Shown piece by piece: positions 15,901 to 25,237 of a DNA stretch of 35,110 bases. The position numbers were made by a program, and so were the translations under genes. Location: NCBI GenBank assembly GCA_021807595.1, contig JAKBCS010000046.1, forward strand, positions 1 through 35,110, in the 5' to 3' direction. A model generated the notes under the pieces. That model worked only from the letters and a program-made list of their open reading frames with translations. It had not been told where the DNA came from and made no database searches. Source of the DNA: Planctomycetota bacterium (GTDB lineage Bacteria; Planctomycetota; Planctomycetia; Gemmatales; Gemmataceae). Each line of letters opens with the position of its first letter. Position 1 is the first letter of the stretch.

Positions 15901-18006
15901 TTACTCGTTCAGTAAAGTCAAAGGATAGAATTCGATGCGGCGTATCTCCAAGGCTGCCTTGTAGACGTAGATGCCGATTCCGCCCGAAGGTGAGTACGAG
16001 AGCGCGGGCCCAGCGAGATCGTGCTGTTTTTTTTGGATGCGACGAAAGGCGTCGGCCAATTCTTGCGACGAGTAATGTCCCTTCACGTTATTTTCCGTCG
16101 AAACAACGATTCCTTCCGTTCCGAACTCGCAAGTCAGCGTTCGCCAGTAGCTGTTATCGTTCCTGGGATCGACGGCTCGCATCGGTAGGAGGCCGCGCAA
16201 TTGCGCGCGATGCGGGATGCTGGATAACTCGCGACGGTCGGCGATGCAACGCGCTCCGACACAGAGCAAGTTATCGGGCTGACCCATCGTGTCGTCGTAA
16301 GTCAACTCGATGTTCGAGTGATAAACGCCCATGGGGTGGGCGTTCCGTTGGCGTCCGAGATAAACGCCGACCAGGCTCGTTTCGTCGCCGCCGCATTGCC
16401 GCATCTCAAAAATAAGCCGGCCGCCCTTGCGTTGGGGGTTGGGCGGGAGAACCTCCAACAGCGCCAACGAGAACGTCTCGAGCGTTAGATTCTGGAAGCG
16501 ATTGCTCGCTTTCTTCCGCGGATCTAGTCCCACAAGGACTTTCGACCACGGCAACCCCTCTTGGCGTGGGAAGACAACGAGAGGTCGATTCGGACGAGCG
16601 TGCGATTCCTCAAGGAGAAGTTTGGTCTCCAAAGAGGATGGCCCGCCTGGTGGAGCGGTTGGATTGGTTGCGGGCACGAGGAGCAAAGAGAGCAACAGCA
16701 ACGGTATCACGCAGCTGAGGACAACGGCACCGGCGCGGGGAGTGATGAATCTTTGAATGGAGCGGACTAGCCTCCTGCCCAATCCGGGGCTGGGGGTGGC
16801 TAGGGGATTGCCGCCGCGCCAGCGTGCCAAATCGTCCGCCACTTCCTCGGCCGAGGCGTAACGCCAAGCCGAATCCTTATCCAGACACCTGAGGCATATC
16901 GTCTCCACGTCCGCCGGGACATCCGCTTCGAGTTGCGACGGTCGAAACGGTTCGACCCTTAGGATGCGCGCGAGAACATCGGTCTGATTTTCACCCTGAA
17001 AAGGTCGTTGGCCTGTCAACATCTCGTAGAGGATCACGCCCAGTGCCCACACGTCGCAAGACGGTGTGGCATGGCATCCTCGTCCGCGCGCTTGTTCGGG
17101 CGACATATACGGCACCGATCCGAGCATCTGCCCACTGCGGGTGTGGCCGAGGTTGCGATCGAGCAGTTTCGCCAAGCCAAAATCGGAGACCAACGGTTCG
17201 TCGCGTTCGTCGAGCAGGATGTTGGCGGGCTTCAAATCGCGGTGCAGCACGTTCTGTTGGTGGGCGTAGTGTACCGCCCGCGCCACTTTCTCGACGAAAT
17301 CCACCGTCCAGCGCGCGTCGGGCCGACCTCGCTGCAAGCGTTTTTCCAGGCTACCCCCCGTCGCCAACGGCATGGTGTAGTAGTATTCGCCGTCGATCTG
17401 GCCCGCGTCGTAGATCGGCAACAAGTTCGGATGGCGCAGCCGACGGGCGACTTCGATCTCTTTTTCGAACGTGTGGATCTCGAACTCGTCGCCGCTGTGC
17501 AGCAGCTTCAAGGCGACGATGCGATCCAACGGCCTGCCCTGCCGCGCGCGATAGACGTGGCCCATGCCGCCGCGTCCGATGCGCTCGAACAGTTCGTACT
17601 GCCCCAGGAAGCGCTGTCCGGCCCGGAGCGAACCGGCCTTGTGCCCAACCATGTCCGCTTGCGCTTCCGCTAGGGTTTCGGCTTGGTCGATCTCGCCGGC
17701 GCGCTTTTTCGACAGGTTCGTCAGCCGCGTACGCAACGACTCGCGCCATTGCGGAAACCGTTGGCAATAATCGTCCACAGAGGGCGCTAATCCGGCAGAT
17801 TCATGCAGACGATATTCCAGATCGATCAGTTCCAACACCAAGGGGGGATATTCGTTCAATTGCGGATAGCGAACCAGCAGATCCTCGACTCGGCAAGGCG
17901 TACCGGAGCGCAGGCAGCGTTCCAGTTCATTCCCGGCCTCGTTTTTCAAGGAAGTGATGCGGCGAGGTGAAGAACTGCTCGCAGAGTTCGATTGCAGAGA
18001 TGGCAT
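15901..18006 (-). CDS. Transmembrane Ser/Thr protein kinase (Pkn type)
   Basis: 701 residues from the ATG at 18006, preceded by GAGGT; a longer frame to 18105 lacks a ribosome site. An N-terminal region of about 135 residues is typical of planctomycete kinases (YPQLNEYPPLVLELIDLEYR). The kinase domain runs from QYELFERIGRGGMGHVYRA (G-loop 144-149), catalytic K167, HRDLKPANILL (255-265) and DFGLAK (275-280) to YMSPEQARG. All catalytic residues are present, so it should be active. A membrane helix at about 425-445 is followed by a C-terminal domain of some 250 residues that would face the periplasm. I do not recognise that domain, which may be a sensor. Its target is unknown. Confidence 0.9.
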   Translation of the reverse strand: MPSLQSNSASSSSPRRITSLKNEAGNELERCLRSGTPCRVEDLLVRYPQLNEYPPLVLELIDLEYRLHESAGLAPSVDDYCQRFPQWRESLRTRLTNLSKKRAGEIDQAETLAEAQADMVGHKAGSLRAGQRFLGQYELFERIGRGGMGHVYRARQGRPLDRIVALKLLHSGDEFEIHTFEKEIEVARRLRHPNLLPIYDAGQIDGEYYYTMPLATGGSLEKRLQRGRPDARWTVDFVEKVARAVHYAHQQNVLHRDLKPANILLDERDEPLVSDFGLAKLLDRNLGHTRSGQMLGSVPYMSPEQARGRGCHATPSCDVWALGVILYEMLTGQRPFQGENQTDVLARILRVEPFRPSQLEADVPADVETICLRCLDKDSAWRYASAEEVADDLARWRGGNPLATPSPGLGRRLVRSIQRFITPRAGAVVLSCVIPLLLLSLLLVPATNPTAPPGGPSSLETKLLLEESHARPNRPLVVFPRQEGLPWSKVLVGLDPRKKASNRFQNLTLETFSLALLEVLPPNPQRKGGRLIFEMRQCGGDETSLVGVYLGRQRNAHPMGVYHSNIELTYDDTMGQPDNLLCVGARCIADRRELSSIPHRAQLRGLLPMRAVDPRNDNSYWRTLTCEFGTEGIVVSTENNVKGHYSSQELADAFRRIQKKQHDLAGPALSYSPSGGIGIYVYKAALEIRRIEFYPLTLLNE

Positions 18007-18308
18007 GGGCGTAACCTCACATTTGGGGACATCTCGTGGGTATTGAGGGATTACAGCACACACGAACCGTCTCTGGAATGTAGCTAATCGCTCCAAGGAA
18101 TACAAGCTCGCAAACGCTAAAAATCGAAATGGAGGCTTGCTCTGAACGCATCAGCAAATGTCATGTCATCCGAGGCGGAGCGTCCGTCCCCAAAGCCCCT
18201 CTCCCCCGAGTACAGGGGAAAAGTGAGAATCTGAGACAGTCTCTGAGTGTGCGAAACGCCGACGAGGGTGAGTCACTCTCGTCGGCGCTTCGGGTGGATC
18301 GGGCCTTA
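18007..18308. other. Region between ahcY and the kinase gene
   Basis: 302 nt hold no gene that I recognise. They include the hairpin at 18253-18293 next to the ahcY stop, and a degenerate CCCCTCTCCCCC..AGGGG hairpin near 18199-18221. The kinase promoter presumably lies in the part nearest 18006, but no clear motif stands out. Confidence 0.4.
18253..18293 (-). terminator. Hairpin downstream of ahcY
   Basis: A 15-bp stem with one mismatch (CGAAACGCCGACGAG against CTCGTCGGCGCTTCG) and an 11-nt loop begins 15 nt past the ahcY stop. No T-run follows on the transcribed strand, so this is a terminator-like or 3'-protecting hairpin rather than a textbook intrinsic terminator. Confidence 0.55.
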
Positions 18309-19676
<1,368 letters not shown>

Positions 19677-19796
19677 TTATCGAGCATCGGCGTCGGCTCG
19701 ATACCCGAGCATCCGCCTTGATCCACAGTCGTTTTTTTAAGACTCGTGCAAGGTAGTTCAAGACGTGAGGCGAACGGGCGACGGCGATGCCCCTTC

Positions 19797-19864
19797 GATT
19801 ATCCGCGACGCGGAGCGGAGCGCGTGGGATGGAACACGCGCTCCGCTCCGCGTCGCGGATAACC
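19797..19864. repeat. Palindromic repeat (family copy B)
   Basis: 30-nt arms with one mismatch and an 8-nt loop (19827-19834). The core CGCGACGCGGAGCGGAGCGC is identical to copy A. It begins 10 nt past the stop of the gene at 19875-20312. Confidence 0.93.
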
Positions 19865-19874
19865 TTTGGCCGGG

Positions 19875-20312
19875 TTATTCCTTCTTCTGCGGCGGCGGGG
19901 CTTTCTCCTTGGGTAACGCCGGAGAAGGGACATCGGCGGGTAGGCTTTCCATCGCTTCCTTCCAGGCTTTTTTCATCTCGTCCACATTGTCGAATTCGGT
20001 AATCATCTCGACGCGCTCAAGAGGCAGCCAAACGGTGCGTTTATTCGCCCAGTGATGTCCGTGAATGTCTTCGCTGCCCTTGCCAACCAGAAACGTGGCG
20101 TCGCCCAACTTCCGCACCTCCGGGTTGTTCAGTGGAATCGAGGACCGCGAGTCCAAAAAGACGAGCAGAACTTTTCCGGGGAAGGGGTTGCCCACAGCGG
20201 CTTCGGCGGCGAAGGCCGCGGCGCGGGCTTGCAGCCGCGAGACTGCGAAGTAGCCGACGAAGGCAAGCATCGCTACCCCAGCGCACGCGAGAGAAAGTCG
20301 TCGAGTTCTCAT
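19875..20312 (-). CDS. Small membrane-anchored uncharacterised protein
   Basis: 145 residues from the second of two in-frame ATGs (20312), because AAGGAG is 7 nt before it. One N-terminal hydrophobic helix (about 8-26) follows an Arg-rich start, suggesting a single-pass anchor or an uncleaved signal. The exported part has VLLVFLDSRSSIPLNNPEVRKL and a Pro/Lys-rich tail. I recognise no family. The gene lies between ahcY and a multi-helix membrane protein on the same strand. Confidence 0.6.
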   Translation of the reverse strand: MRTRRLSLACAGVAMLAFVGYFAVSRLQARAAAFAAEAAVGNPFPGKVLLVFLDSRSSIPLNNPEVRKLGDATFLVGKGSEDIHGHHWANKRTVWLPLERVEMITEFDNVDEMKKAWKEAMESLPADVPSPALPKEKAPPPQKKE

Positions 20313-20382
20313 GGCCATTCTCCTTGTGAGGGGACGTAACTCCCAGTGAAACTATCGCGCGGAACGAAATCCGGCAATCGAC

Positions 20383-21309
20383 TCAGGAGGACGGCGGTTG
20401 ATCCGAAGACGAAGGCCGAATGCCGGTTTGGGGCGGCTGCGGACTATCCGGCGGAAGTATGCCCGTATCCGCCGCTTGAATGTCTTGGCTCGCCGCGCCG
20501 GAACTCGGATGAAAGCGCGCCGTCCACTCGTCCAGCTTGTCCGCTGCCAATTCCAGATCGAAGGATTCTTTGCGATTGCGCTGATCGAAATAGAGGAGCG
20601 TCGTGCAAATGGCACCGAATACTCCGAAGCCGGTTTGAACCAAGAGGGTCAACGTCGTGACCGCGGCATAGTTGCCGTAATGCTTGACCCGAACGGTGGG
20701 AAAGGGCGAACCGCTGTTGACTAGGACTTCCTGATAAGGGAACGCGAGCGCGCCGACGAAACCCACCATCCCGCCGACGATTCCAACGATCAATCCCACG
20801 ACGAAGAGAATACCGAAGACGCGCCAGAAATAGCCGGACACCAATTCTTGGCTCCGACCGAGCGCATTCATGCCGGACCGATTCTCGATGATGACCACCT
20901 GACTGGCAAAAACGTAGATGATCGCCAGGTAAATACCGGGGATGACGCAGGCCAGAGTGCCTAACAACACCAGCAGACCCGAAATAATCGAGGTTGCCAA
21001 CAATCCGCCGAGGCGGCTGAGGGCGAATTGAAATGCTTCCCCAAAGCTGACGGGCCGACCGAGGTATTCCTGCATGATGACGCGAATCATCGCCCCGGTA
21101 CCGATCGTTTGCAGAATAACCGTCAGCGGGATGAGGATCAAACTACCGAATCCGCCGAGCATAAAGTCGGGCAACGCCAAACGCAGCGCGAGGATGGGAA
21201 CCTCGACGAGAATCATGATGGCGTACAACAAAGCGAAGCGGGAGAACAAAATGCTGAAGCCGCGACTGAGAATGTCGCCGACGGTCATCGAGCCGATGGG
21301 ATATTTCAT
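20383..21309 (-). CDS. Multi-helix membrane protein, glycerophosphoryl diester phosphodiesterase membrane-domain-like
   Basis: 308 residues from the ATG at 21309 with GAGGT upstream; the frame extends to 21342 without support. About six hydrophobic segments occur near 22-45, 53-78, 103-126, 128-142, 163-192 and 214-240. The N-terminal MTVGDILSRGFSILFSRF and the C-terminal TTLLYFDQRNRKESFDLE resemble the DUF975/GDPD membrane-domain group, in which a run of helices ends at YFDxRxRKE. A Pro/Gln/Ser-rich cytoplasmic tail follows. No enzymatic domain is attached, so a transport or membrane-organising role is only a guess. Confidence 0.7.
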   Translation of the reverse strand: MKYPIGSMTVGDILSRGFSILFSRFALLYAIMILVEVPILALRLALPDFMLGGFGSLILIPLTVILQTIGTGAMIRVIMQEYLGRPVSFGEAFQFALSRLGGLLATSIISGLLVLLGTLACVIPGIYLAIIYVFASQVVIIENRSGMNALGRSQELVSGYFWRVFGILFVVGLIVGIVGGMVGFVGALAFPYQEVLVNSGSPFPTVRVKHYGNYAAVTTLTLLVQTGFGVFGAICTTLLYFDQRNRKESFDLELAADKLDEWTARFHPSSGAASQDIQAADTGILPPDSPQPPQTGIRPSSSDQPPSS

Positions 21310-21424
21310 GGCAAACCTCGTGGTGGACTCGCACGGGGCCATTCCTGGCCGATAATCCGTTAAGGCATCCTGCGATTATCGAGTCTGCGCCGCAACATTT
21401 CAAGCGAAAAAGGAAACTCTCCTG

Positions 21425-21448
21425 GTTCCCACGCTCCGCGAGGGAAAC
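21425..21448. repeat. GTTCCC-type small palindrome
   Basis: GTTCCC-ACGCTCCGCGA-GGGAAAC forms a short hairpin just past the trpF stop. It is a single copy here, with one mismatch near the stem end, and is unrelated to the larger palindrome family. Confidence 0.5.
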
Positions 21449-21462
21449 AGGGCGAGTACGCT

Positions 21463-22125
21463 TTACGGCAGGCGCGCCGCTGCCTCGCGGGCATTGTTGA
21501 GGAAACGACGCATTTTATCCGCATCCTTGCGCCCCGGAGCGCTCTCGACGCCGCTGGCCACATCCACGCCGTAGGGCCGCACCACGCGGATCGCCTCGGC
21601 GACATTCTCCGGCGTCAACCCCCCGGCCAAGATGATCGGCACGCCGGGACGGAACGACGCCAACAGATCCCAAGGCGCTTTCTGTCCGGTGCCGCCGTGC
21701 TGTCCGGGGACATGGCCATCCAGGAGCAACGCCGAGGGCATTCGACCCACCGGGCGGCAAGCATCAAGGTAGCGCTGTGCCGTCTGTAAGTTGGCCGCGT
21801 CGCGCACCGCGAATGCCGCGATCAGGTGATACGGAAAATAGTCGCTCAACTCGCGATTCTTGCCGTGCCATTGGATGAGGTTGATGCGCCGCAACGCCTG
21901 CAGCTGCTCGAACACATGGCGCATCGGCGTATCCACGAAAACGCCGGCCGCCGCGACGAAGGGCGGCAATTCGCGCAGAATGACTTGCGCCGTCTGAGGA
22001 CCGATGCAGCGCGGCGACCCCTGATAGAAGTTCAGCCCGACGGCATCCGCCCCCAACAGCGCCGCCTGCCGCGCATCCACTTCCGTCGTCACGCCACAGA
22101 TTTTCACGCGCACATGATAAGACAT
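21463..22125 (-). CDS. trpF: Phosphoribosylanthranilate isomerase
   Basis: 220 residues. VRVKICGVTTEVDARQA carries the catalytic Cys, AVGLNFYQGSPRCI follows, LLLDGHVPGQHGGTGQKAPW carries the catalytic Asp and the phosphate loop, and ILAGGLTPENVAEAI completes the barrel. It converts PRA to CdRP in tryptophan synthesis. The frame is open to 22305, but the upstream 60 residues look non-coding, so the ATG at 22125 is used, though its ribosome site is weak. It is not with other trp genes here. The upstream sequence (ATGAAGTATGAAG) is a short iteration. Confidence 0.94.
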   Translation of the reverse strand: MSYHVRVKICGVTTEVDARQAALLGADAVGLNFYQGSPRCIGPQTAQVILRELPPFVAAAGVFVDTPMRHVFEQLQALRRINLIQWHGKNRELSDYFPYHLIAAFAVRDAANLQTAQRYLDACRPVGRMPSALLLDGHVPGQHGGTGQKAPWDLLASFRPGVPIILAGGLTPENVAEAIRVVRPYGVDVASGVESAPGRKDADKMRRFLNNAREAAARLP

Positions 22126-22550
22126 GCAGGATGAAGTATGAAGGAGAAAGATCGAATCAAGAGGGGCGGATGAATGGAGCGAATGAAGGGACATCAACCG
22201 ACCGATCGAGCGACACCGGCGATGATGCTGGTTCCGGCGAGGGGACCCTACCCCGGCAAAGTGGCAAGGCCACATCTCCGTTTGATCCGTAAATCTATAT
22301 AGCACAGTTTGTTATGGCAATTACTCTACGTTCGTGCCGGTTTTGTGCAAAGGTTGCGACTTCTTGGCGGCGCACGGCAGCCATATGGAGGCGTTTTCGA
22401 TCGACGGTGCCGGTTATCGTGGTTTGCCGAAGGTGTGGTCAAGGTGACGATGTCGAAGTTCAAGAAGAAGAGGCCGGAGCATCGTCCCGTACCACCCTTG
22501 ATGAAACCCTCATCGGGACGGTTGTTATGCTTTGTTAAACGGTATTGAGG
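22126..22550. other. Gap between trpF and the HPF1-like gene, with weak small reading frames
   Basis: 425 nt with no supported gene. Two overlapping plus-strand frames exist. The frame at 22314-22538 (74 residues) has CRFC and CRRC about 30 residues apart, as in a zinc ribbon, but has no Shine-Dalgarno and an Arg-rich spacer. A shorter frame, from an ATG at 22450, ends at 22548. Either could be a decayed zinc-ribbon gene, and I would not call either as real. Confidence 0.3.
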
Positions 22551-23477
22551 CTAACCTTCGTTGTCGAGAATGTCCACCGACGGAAGATCGCGATTTTCTC
22601 GATGGACGCGCAGGACATTGCGCAGCACTTCGCGCCCCAATGCCGCGTAGGCCGCGTCGAGTAATTCGTAAGCATACTCGGTATGCCGTTCGCCGCCGAT
22701 TGCCCAGAGATCCTTGCCGAGTTTGAGAGCCGTGCCGGGAAAGCCGTCGTGCAATGCCTGCCTCGCTTCATCGACGATGTCGACCGGGTCGTCCGTTTGA
22801 CACAGATACGACCACAATTTTCGGTCCTTGCGGGATAGCGGTCGGTAGCGATCCGGCGGCACGACGATGCCCATCCCCTCTTGCGTTTTGGCCGTGGGAC
22901 GCCGGCGCGACCGACCGGCCCAGCGATCCACATATGCCGCACCGATCTCGTCGCGCTTCGATCCGTCGAATGCCATCCATTGGGCGCGGCGGCAATCGAG
23001 TCGCCGCATTTCCTCGTCGTATTCCGCGCGATGGTCCGGATCGTCCTCGCGGTCTTCTTCGCAATCCCGATAGCGTTCTTCCAGATGCAGGCGAACCGCT
23101 TCGAAAAGATCGTCGCCGTCCACCGAAAACTCGGAGGCATCGACGGCGTAGTACGAGGCGACACAACCGCTCCCGCGCGCCGGATCGTCGAGATAATAAC
23201 CCCAGTGCAAACCGTCGCCTTCCCCCGCGAGTACCGTGAAAAACTCTGGCGGATCAAAGGAGTAACGCCAGTGCAAAAGGAGGCTATGTCGCGGCGTGAC
23301 TTTGTCGAAGCGACCGGCCAGGATCTCGAATGGACCTACCAGTTGGATCGATAAATTGAGAAGTGCGTTCAGCGGTTCGAGCGGTTGCAGACGATTGACG
23401 AGATTCCAGAAGCGGAAGAAATCTTCGGGAAAGTCGAAGCCGTATAGTTCGCGCAGTTGTTGACGACGATCGATCAT
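22551..23477 (-). CDS. HPF1-like (DUF2228) protein, homologue of the eukaryotic histone PARylation factor
   Basis: 308 residues from the ATG at 23477; the open frame extends to 23564 only because it runs through the palindrome at 23496-23559. Compared from memory with human HPF1, the order of motifs is the same. FPEDFFRFWNLVNRLQP (16-32) corresponds to LPEDFYHFWKF. LVGPFEILAG (46-55) matches LVGPYDILAG, and HWRYSFDPPEF (69-79) matches HWRFYYDPPEF. HWGYYLDDP (91-99), GMGIVVPPD (201-209), YR (211-212) and LKLGKDLW (251-258) follow. Human HPF1 completes the PARP1 or PARP2 active site to direct ADP-ribose to serine. The human Tyr238-Arg239 pair is conserved as Y211-R212, and the catalytic Glu284 position is occupied by D244 in an ungapped local alignment. 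No PARP gene is in the window, so the partner is unknown. Confidence 0.85.
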   Translation of the reverse strand: MIDRRQQLRELYGFDFPEDFFRFWNLVNRLQPLEPLNALLNLSIQLVGPFEILAGRFDKVTPRHSLLLHWRYSFDPPEFFTVLAGEGDGLHWGYYLDDPARGSGCVASYYAVDASEFSVDGDDLFEAVRLHLEERYRDCEEDREDDPDHRAEYDEEMRRLDCRRAQWMAFDGSKRDEIGAAYVDRWAGRSRRRPTAKTQEGMGIVVPPDRYRPLSRKDRKLWSYLCQTDDPVDIVDEARQALHDGFPGTALKLGKDLWAIGGERHTEYAYELLDAAYAALGREVLRNVLRVHRENRDLPSVDILDNEG

Positions 23478-23495
23478 GCGAGCGCTAACCCGAAG

Positions 23496-23559
23496 TTCGT
23501 TTAGCCGCGACGCGCAGCGGAGCGGGATCGCGCTCCGCTGCGCGTCGCGGCTGAACGAA
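23496..23559. repeat. Palindromic repeat (family copy C)
   Basis: 29-nt arms with one mismatch around a 6-nt loop. The core is GCCGCGACGCGCAGCGGAGC, differing from copy A by one base (GCGCAGC in place of GCGGAGC). It starts 12 nt past the stop of the DUF1501 gene and ends 18 nt before the HPF1-like start. Confidence 0.93.
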
Positions 23560-23571
23560 GACATTTTGACC

Positions 23572-25032
23572 TTACGACAAAATGCCCGTGACCGGCTCGC
23601 CCTGTACCAGTTCGCGCGGTTGATTGAGATGGTTCAAGACCATCGTGTTCGGATCGATGCCGACACTGTGGTAGATGGTGGCCAACAGTTCGCGCGGGTG
23701 GACGGGATTCTCGACCGGAGCGGAAGCCGTTTTGTCGGACTTGCCGTAGACCAAGCCGCGTTTGACCCCCGCACCGGCGATGACTCCGGTGTAGCAGTAT
23801 GGCCAATGATCGCGGCCATCGTCTTGATTGTCGTTGCCGGAGGTGCTGACGCCGCGCTGAGGGCTGCGGCCAAACTCTCCGACTGCTACCACCAGCGTTT
23901 CCGAGAGCAAGCCGCGTTGATCGAGGTCGTCGATCAGAGCCGACAGAGCCGAATCGAGCATTGGCGCGGCTTGATCCTTCATGCGTTTGGTGAGTCCGGC
24001 GTGAACGTCCCACGAGTGATTGTCGGAGTTGGCAACTTTCGGCCAATTGACTTCGACGAAGCGCGTTCCCGCTTCGATGAGGCGACGGGCCAGGAGACAG
24101 CTTTGGCCGAACGTGTTCATGCCGTAGCGTTCGCGCAGCGATTTCGGTTCTTCGGACAGCGCAAACGCTTTACGCGCGCGTCCGGAGATGACCAAGCCGA
24201 GCGCTTTGCCGTAGTATTCGTCGAGGCTGTATTTCGCTGTCGCTTCTTCGATGGCGGGCATGCCTTCGTTGATGCGATCGCGCAGTCGGGCACGACGTTG
24301 CAGCCGTTGCGAGGACACCTCGTCGCGCAGCTTCAAATCGTCGGTCTTGATGCGTTCCATCTTGTTCATGTCCATGTCGTCGCCGGCCGGATAGAGCAAG
24401 TACGGATCGTAGGCGCGACCGAGGAAACCGGCGTTGCCCCCCTTGCCCACGACGTTGCTCTCTTGCAGCGGACGCGGCATCATCACGAAGGGCAGCATCG
24501 GCACGGTCGGCGGCTTGAGGCGGATGATGTTCGATCCGACGGTGGGGAAATCCTTGGGAGAGGGCGGTTCGAGTTGGCCGGACGGGCTGACTTTGTCGGC
24601 GGTGTAGCCGGTCAGCATTTGATAGATGGCCGCCGTGTGATTGAACAGGCCGACGGGAGTATAGCTGAGCGCGCGGAGCATGGTGACTTTGTCGTTGACC
24701 TTGGCGAACTTGGGCAACAACTCTGTGAACTTGCAGCCGGGCACTTTGGTGTCGATGGCCTTGAAGACGCTTTTGACGTTGGCGGGCACGTTGTCCTTGG
24801 GATCCCACAAGTCGAGATGGCTCGGCCCGCCTTGCAGATAGAGCAAAATGACGCTCTTGGCCTTGCCGAAGCCGGGACCGCCGCCGCTTTGCTTCTTGGC
24901 CTGCGCCTGTTGCAGGGCGAAGATATTGGCCAAACTGACGCCGAGCAGGGCCGAGCCGCCGACGCGCAACAATTCGCGGCGCGTCATGCCGTCGCAGGTA
25001 GCTCTGCCTGCTTGTCCAGGGATCACGAGCAT
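23572..25032 (-). CDS. DUF1501 domain protein with twin-arginine leader
   Basis: 486 residues with GAGGA before the ATG. The N-terminus [21 protein letters not shown] is a twin-arginine signal, so it is predicted to be exported folded. The body carries the DUF1501 pattern: [37 protein letters not shown] and the C-terminal [12 protein letters not shown]. It belongs to the sulfatase or alkaline-phosphatase-like superfamily. DUF1501 proteins are extremely common in planctomycetes, often next to cytochrome-containing DUF1549/DUF1553 proteins, and their substrate is unknown. Here the neighbour is a two-haem cytochrome encoded upstream on the same strand. The RR motif lies about 15 residues in, so a shorter start at the internal ATG before TRRELL is possible. 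Confidence 0.92.
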   Translation of the reverse strand: MLVIPGQAGRATCDGMTRRELLRVGGSALLGVSLANIFALQQAQAKKQSGGGPGFGKAKSVILLYLQGGPSHLDLWDPKDNVPANVKSVFKAIDTKVPGCKFTELLPKFAKVNDKVTMLRALSYTPVGLFNHTAAIYQMLTGYTADKVSPSGQLEPPSPKDFPTVGSNIIRLKPPTVPMLPFVMMPRPLQESNVVGKGGNAGFLGRAYDPYLLYPAGDDMDMNKMERIKTDDLKLRDEVSSQRLQRRARLRDRINEGMPAIEEATAKYSLDEYYGKALGLVISGRARKAFALSEEPKSLRERYGMNTFGQSCLLARRLIEAGTRFVEVNWPKVANSDNHSWDVHAGLTKRMKDQAAPMLDSALSALIDDLDQRGLLSETLVVAVGEFGRSPQRGVSTSGNDNQDDGRDHWPYCYTGVIAGAGVKRGLVYGKSDKTASAPVENPVHPRELLATIYHSVGIDPNTMVLNHLNQPRELVQGEPVTGILS

Positions 25033-25149
25033 GATCGATTCCTCATGGAAAGTGGGATCGTCGCGGGAGGGTGGGCAAGTCTTAACTCTACCTAGTAACT
25101 ATACTGAGTCAACGATCTGGCTGTCAAACATTATCTTCGCGATTCCTTC

Positions 25150-25212
25150 GGTTAGCCGCGACGCGCAGCGGAGCGCGTTGCCGTCGCGCTCCCCTACGGG
25201 TCGCGGCTAACC
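25150..25212. repeat. Palindromic repeat (family copy D, decayed)
   Basis: The arms GGTTAGCCGCGAC / GTCGCGGCTAACC are intact at the base, with three mismatches further in and a GTTGCCG-like loop. It lies 25 nt past the stop of the cytochrome gene, and 117 nt before the DUF1501 start. Confidence 0.88.
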
Positions 25213-25237
25213 TTGGAAGTCCTTCTTCGACGCGACC

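Noticed and set aside
22314-22538. Possible 74-residue zinc-ribbon gene
   Set aside because: There is no Shine-Dalgarno, the spacer is Arg-rich, and another frame overlaps it; I report it only as a weak reading frame.
23478-23564. N-terminal extension of the HPF1-like gene
   Set aside because: The extension is a translation of palindrome C (SRDAQRSAIPLRCASRLNE), with no conservation expected.
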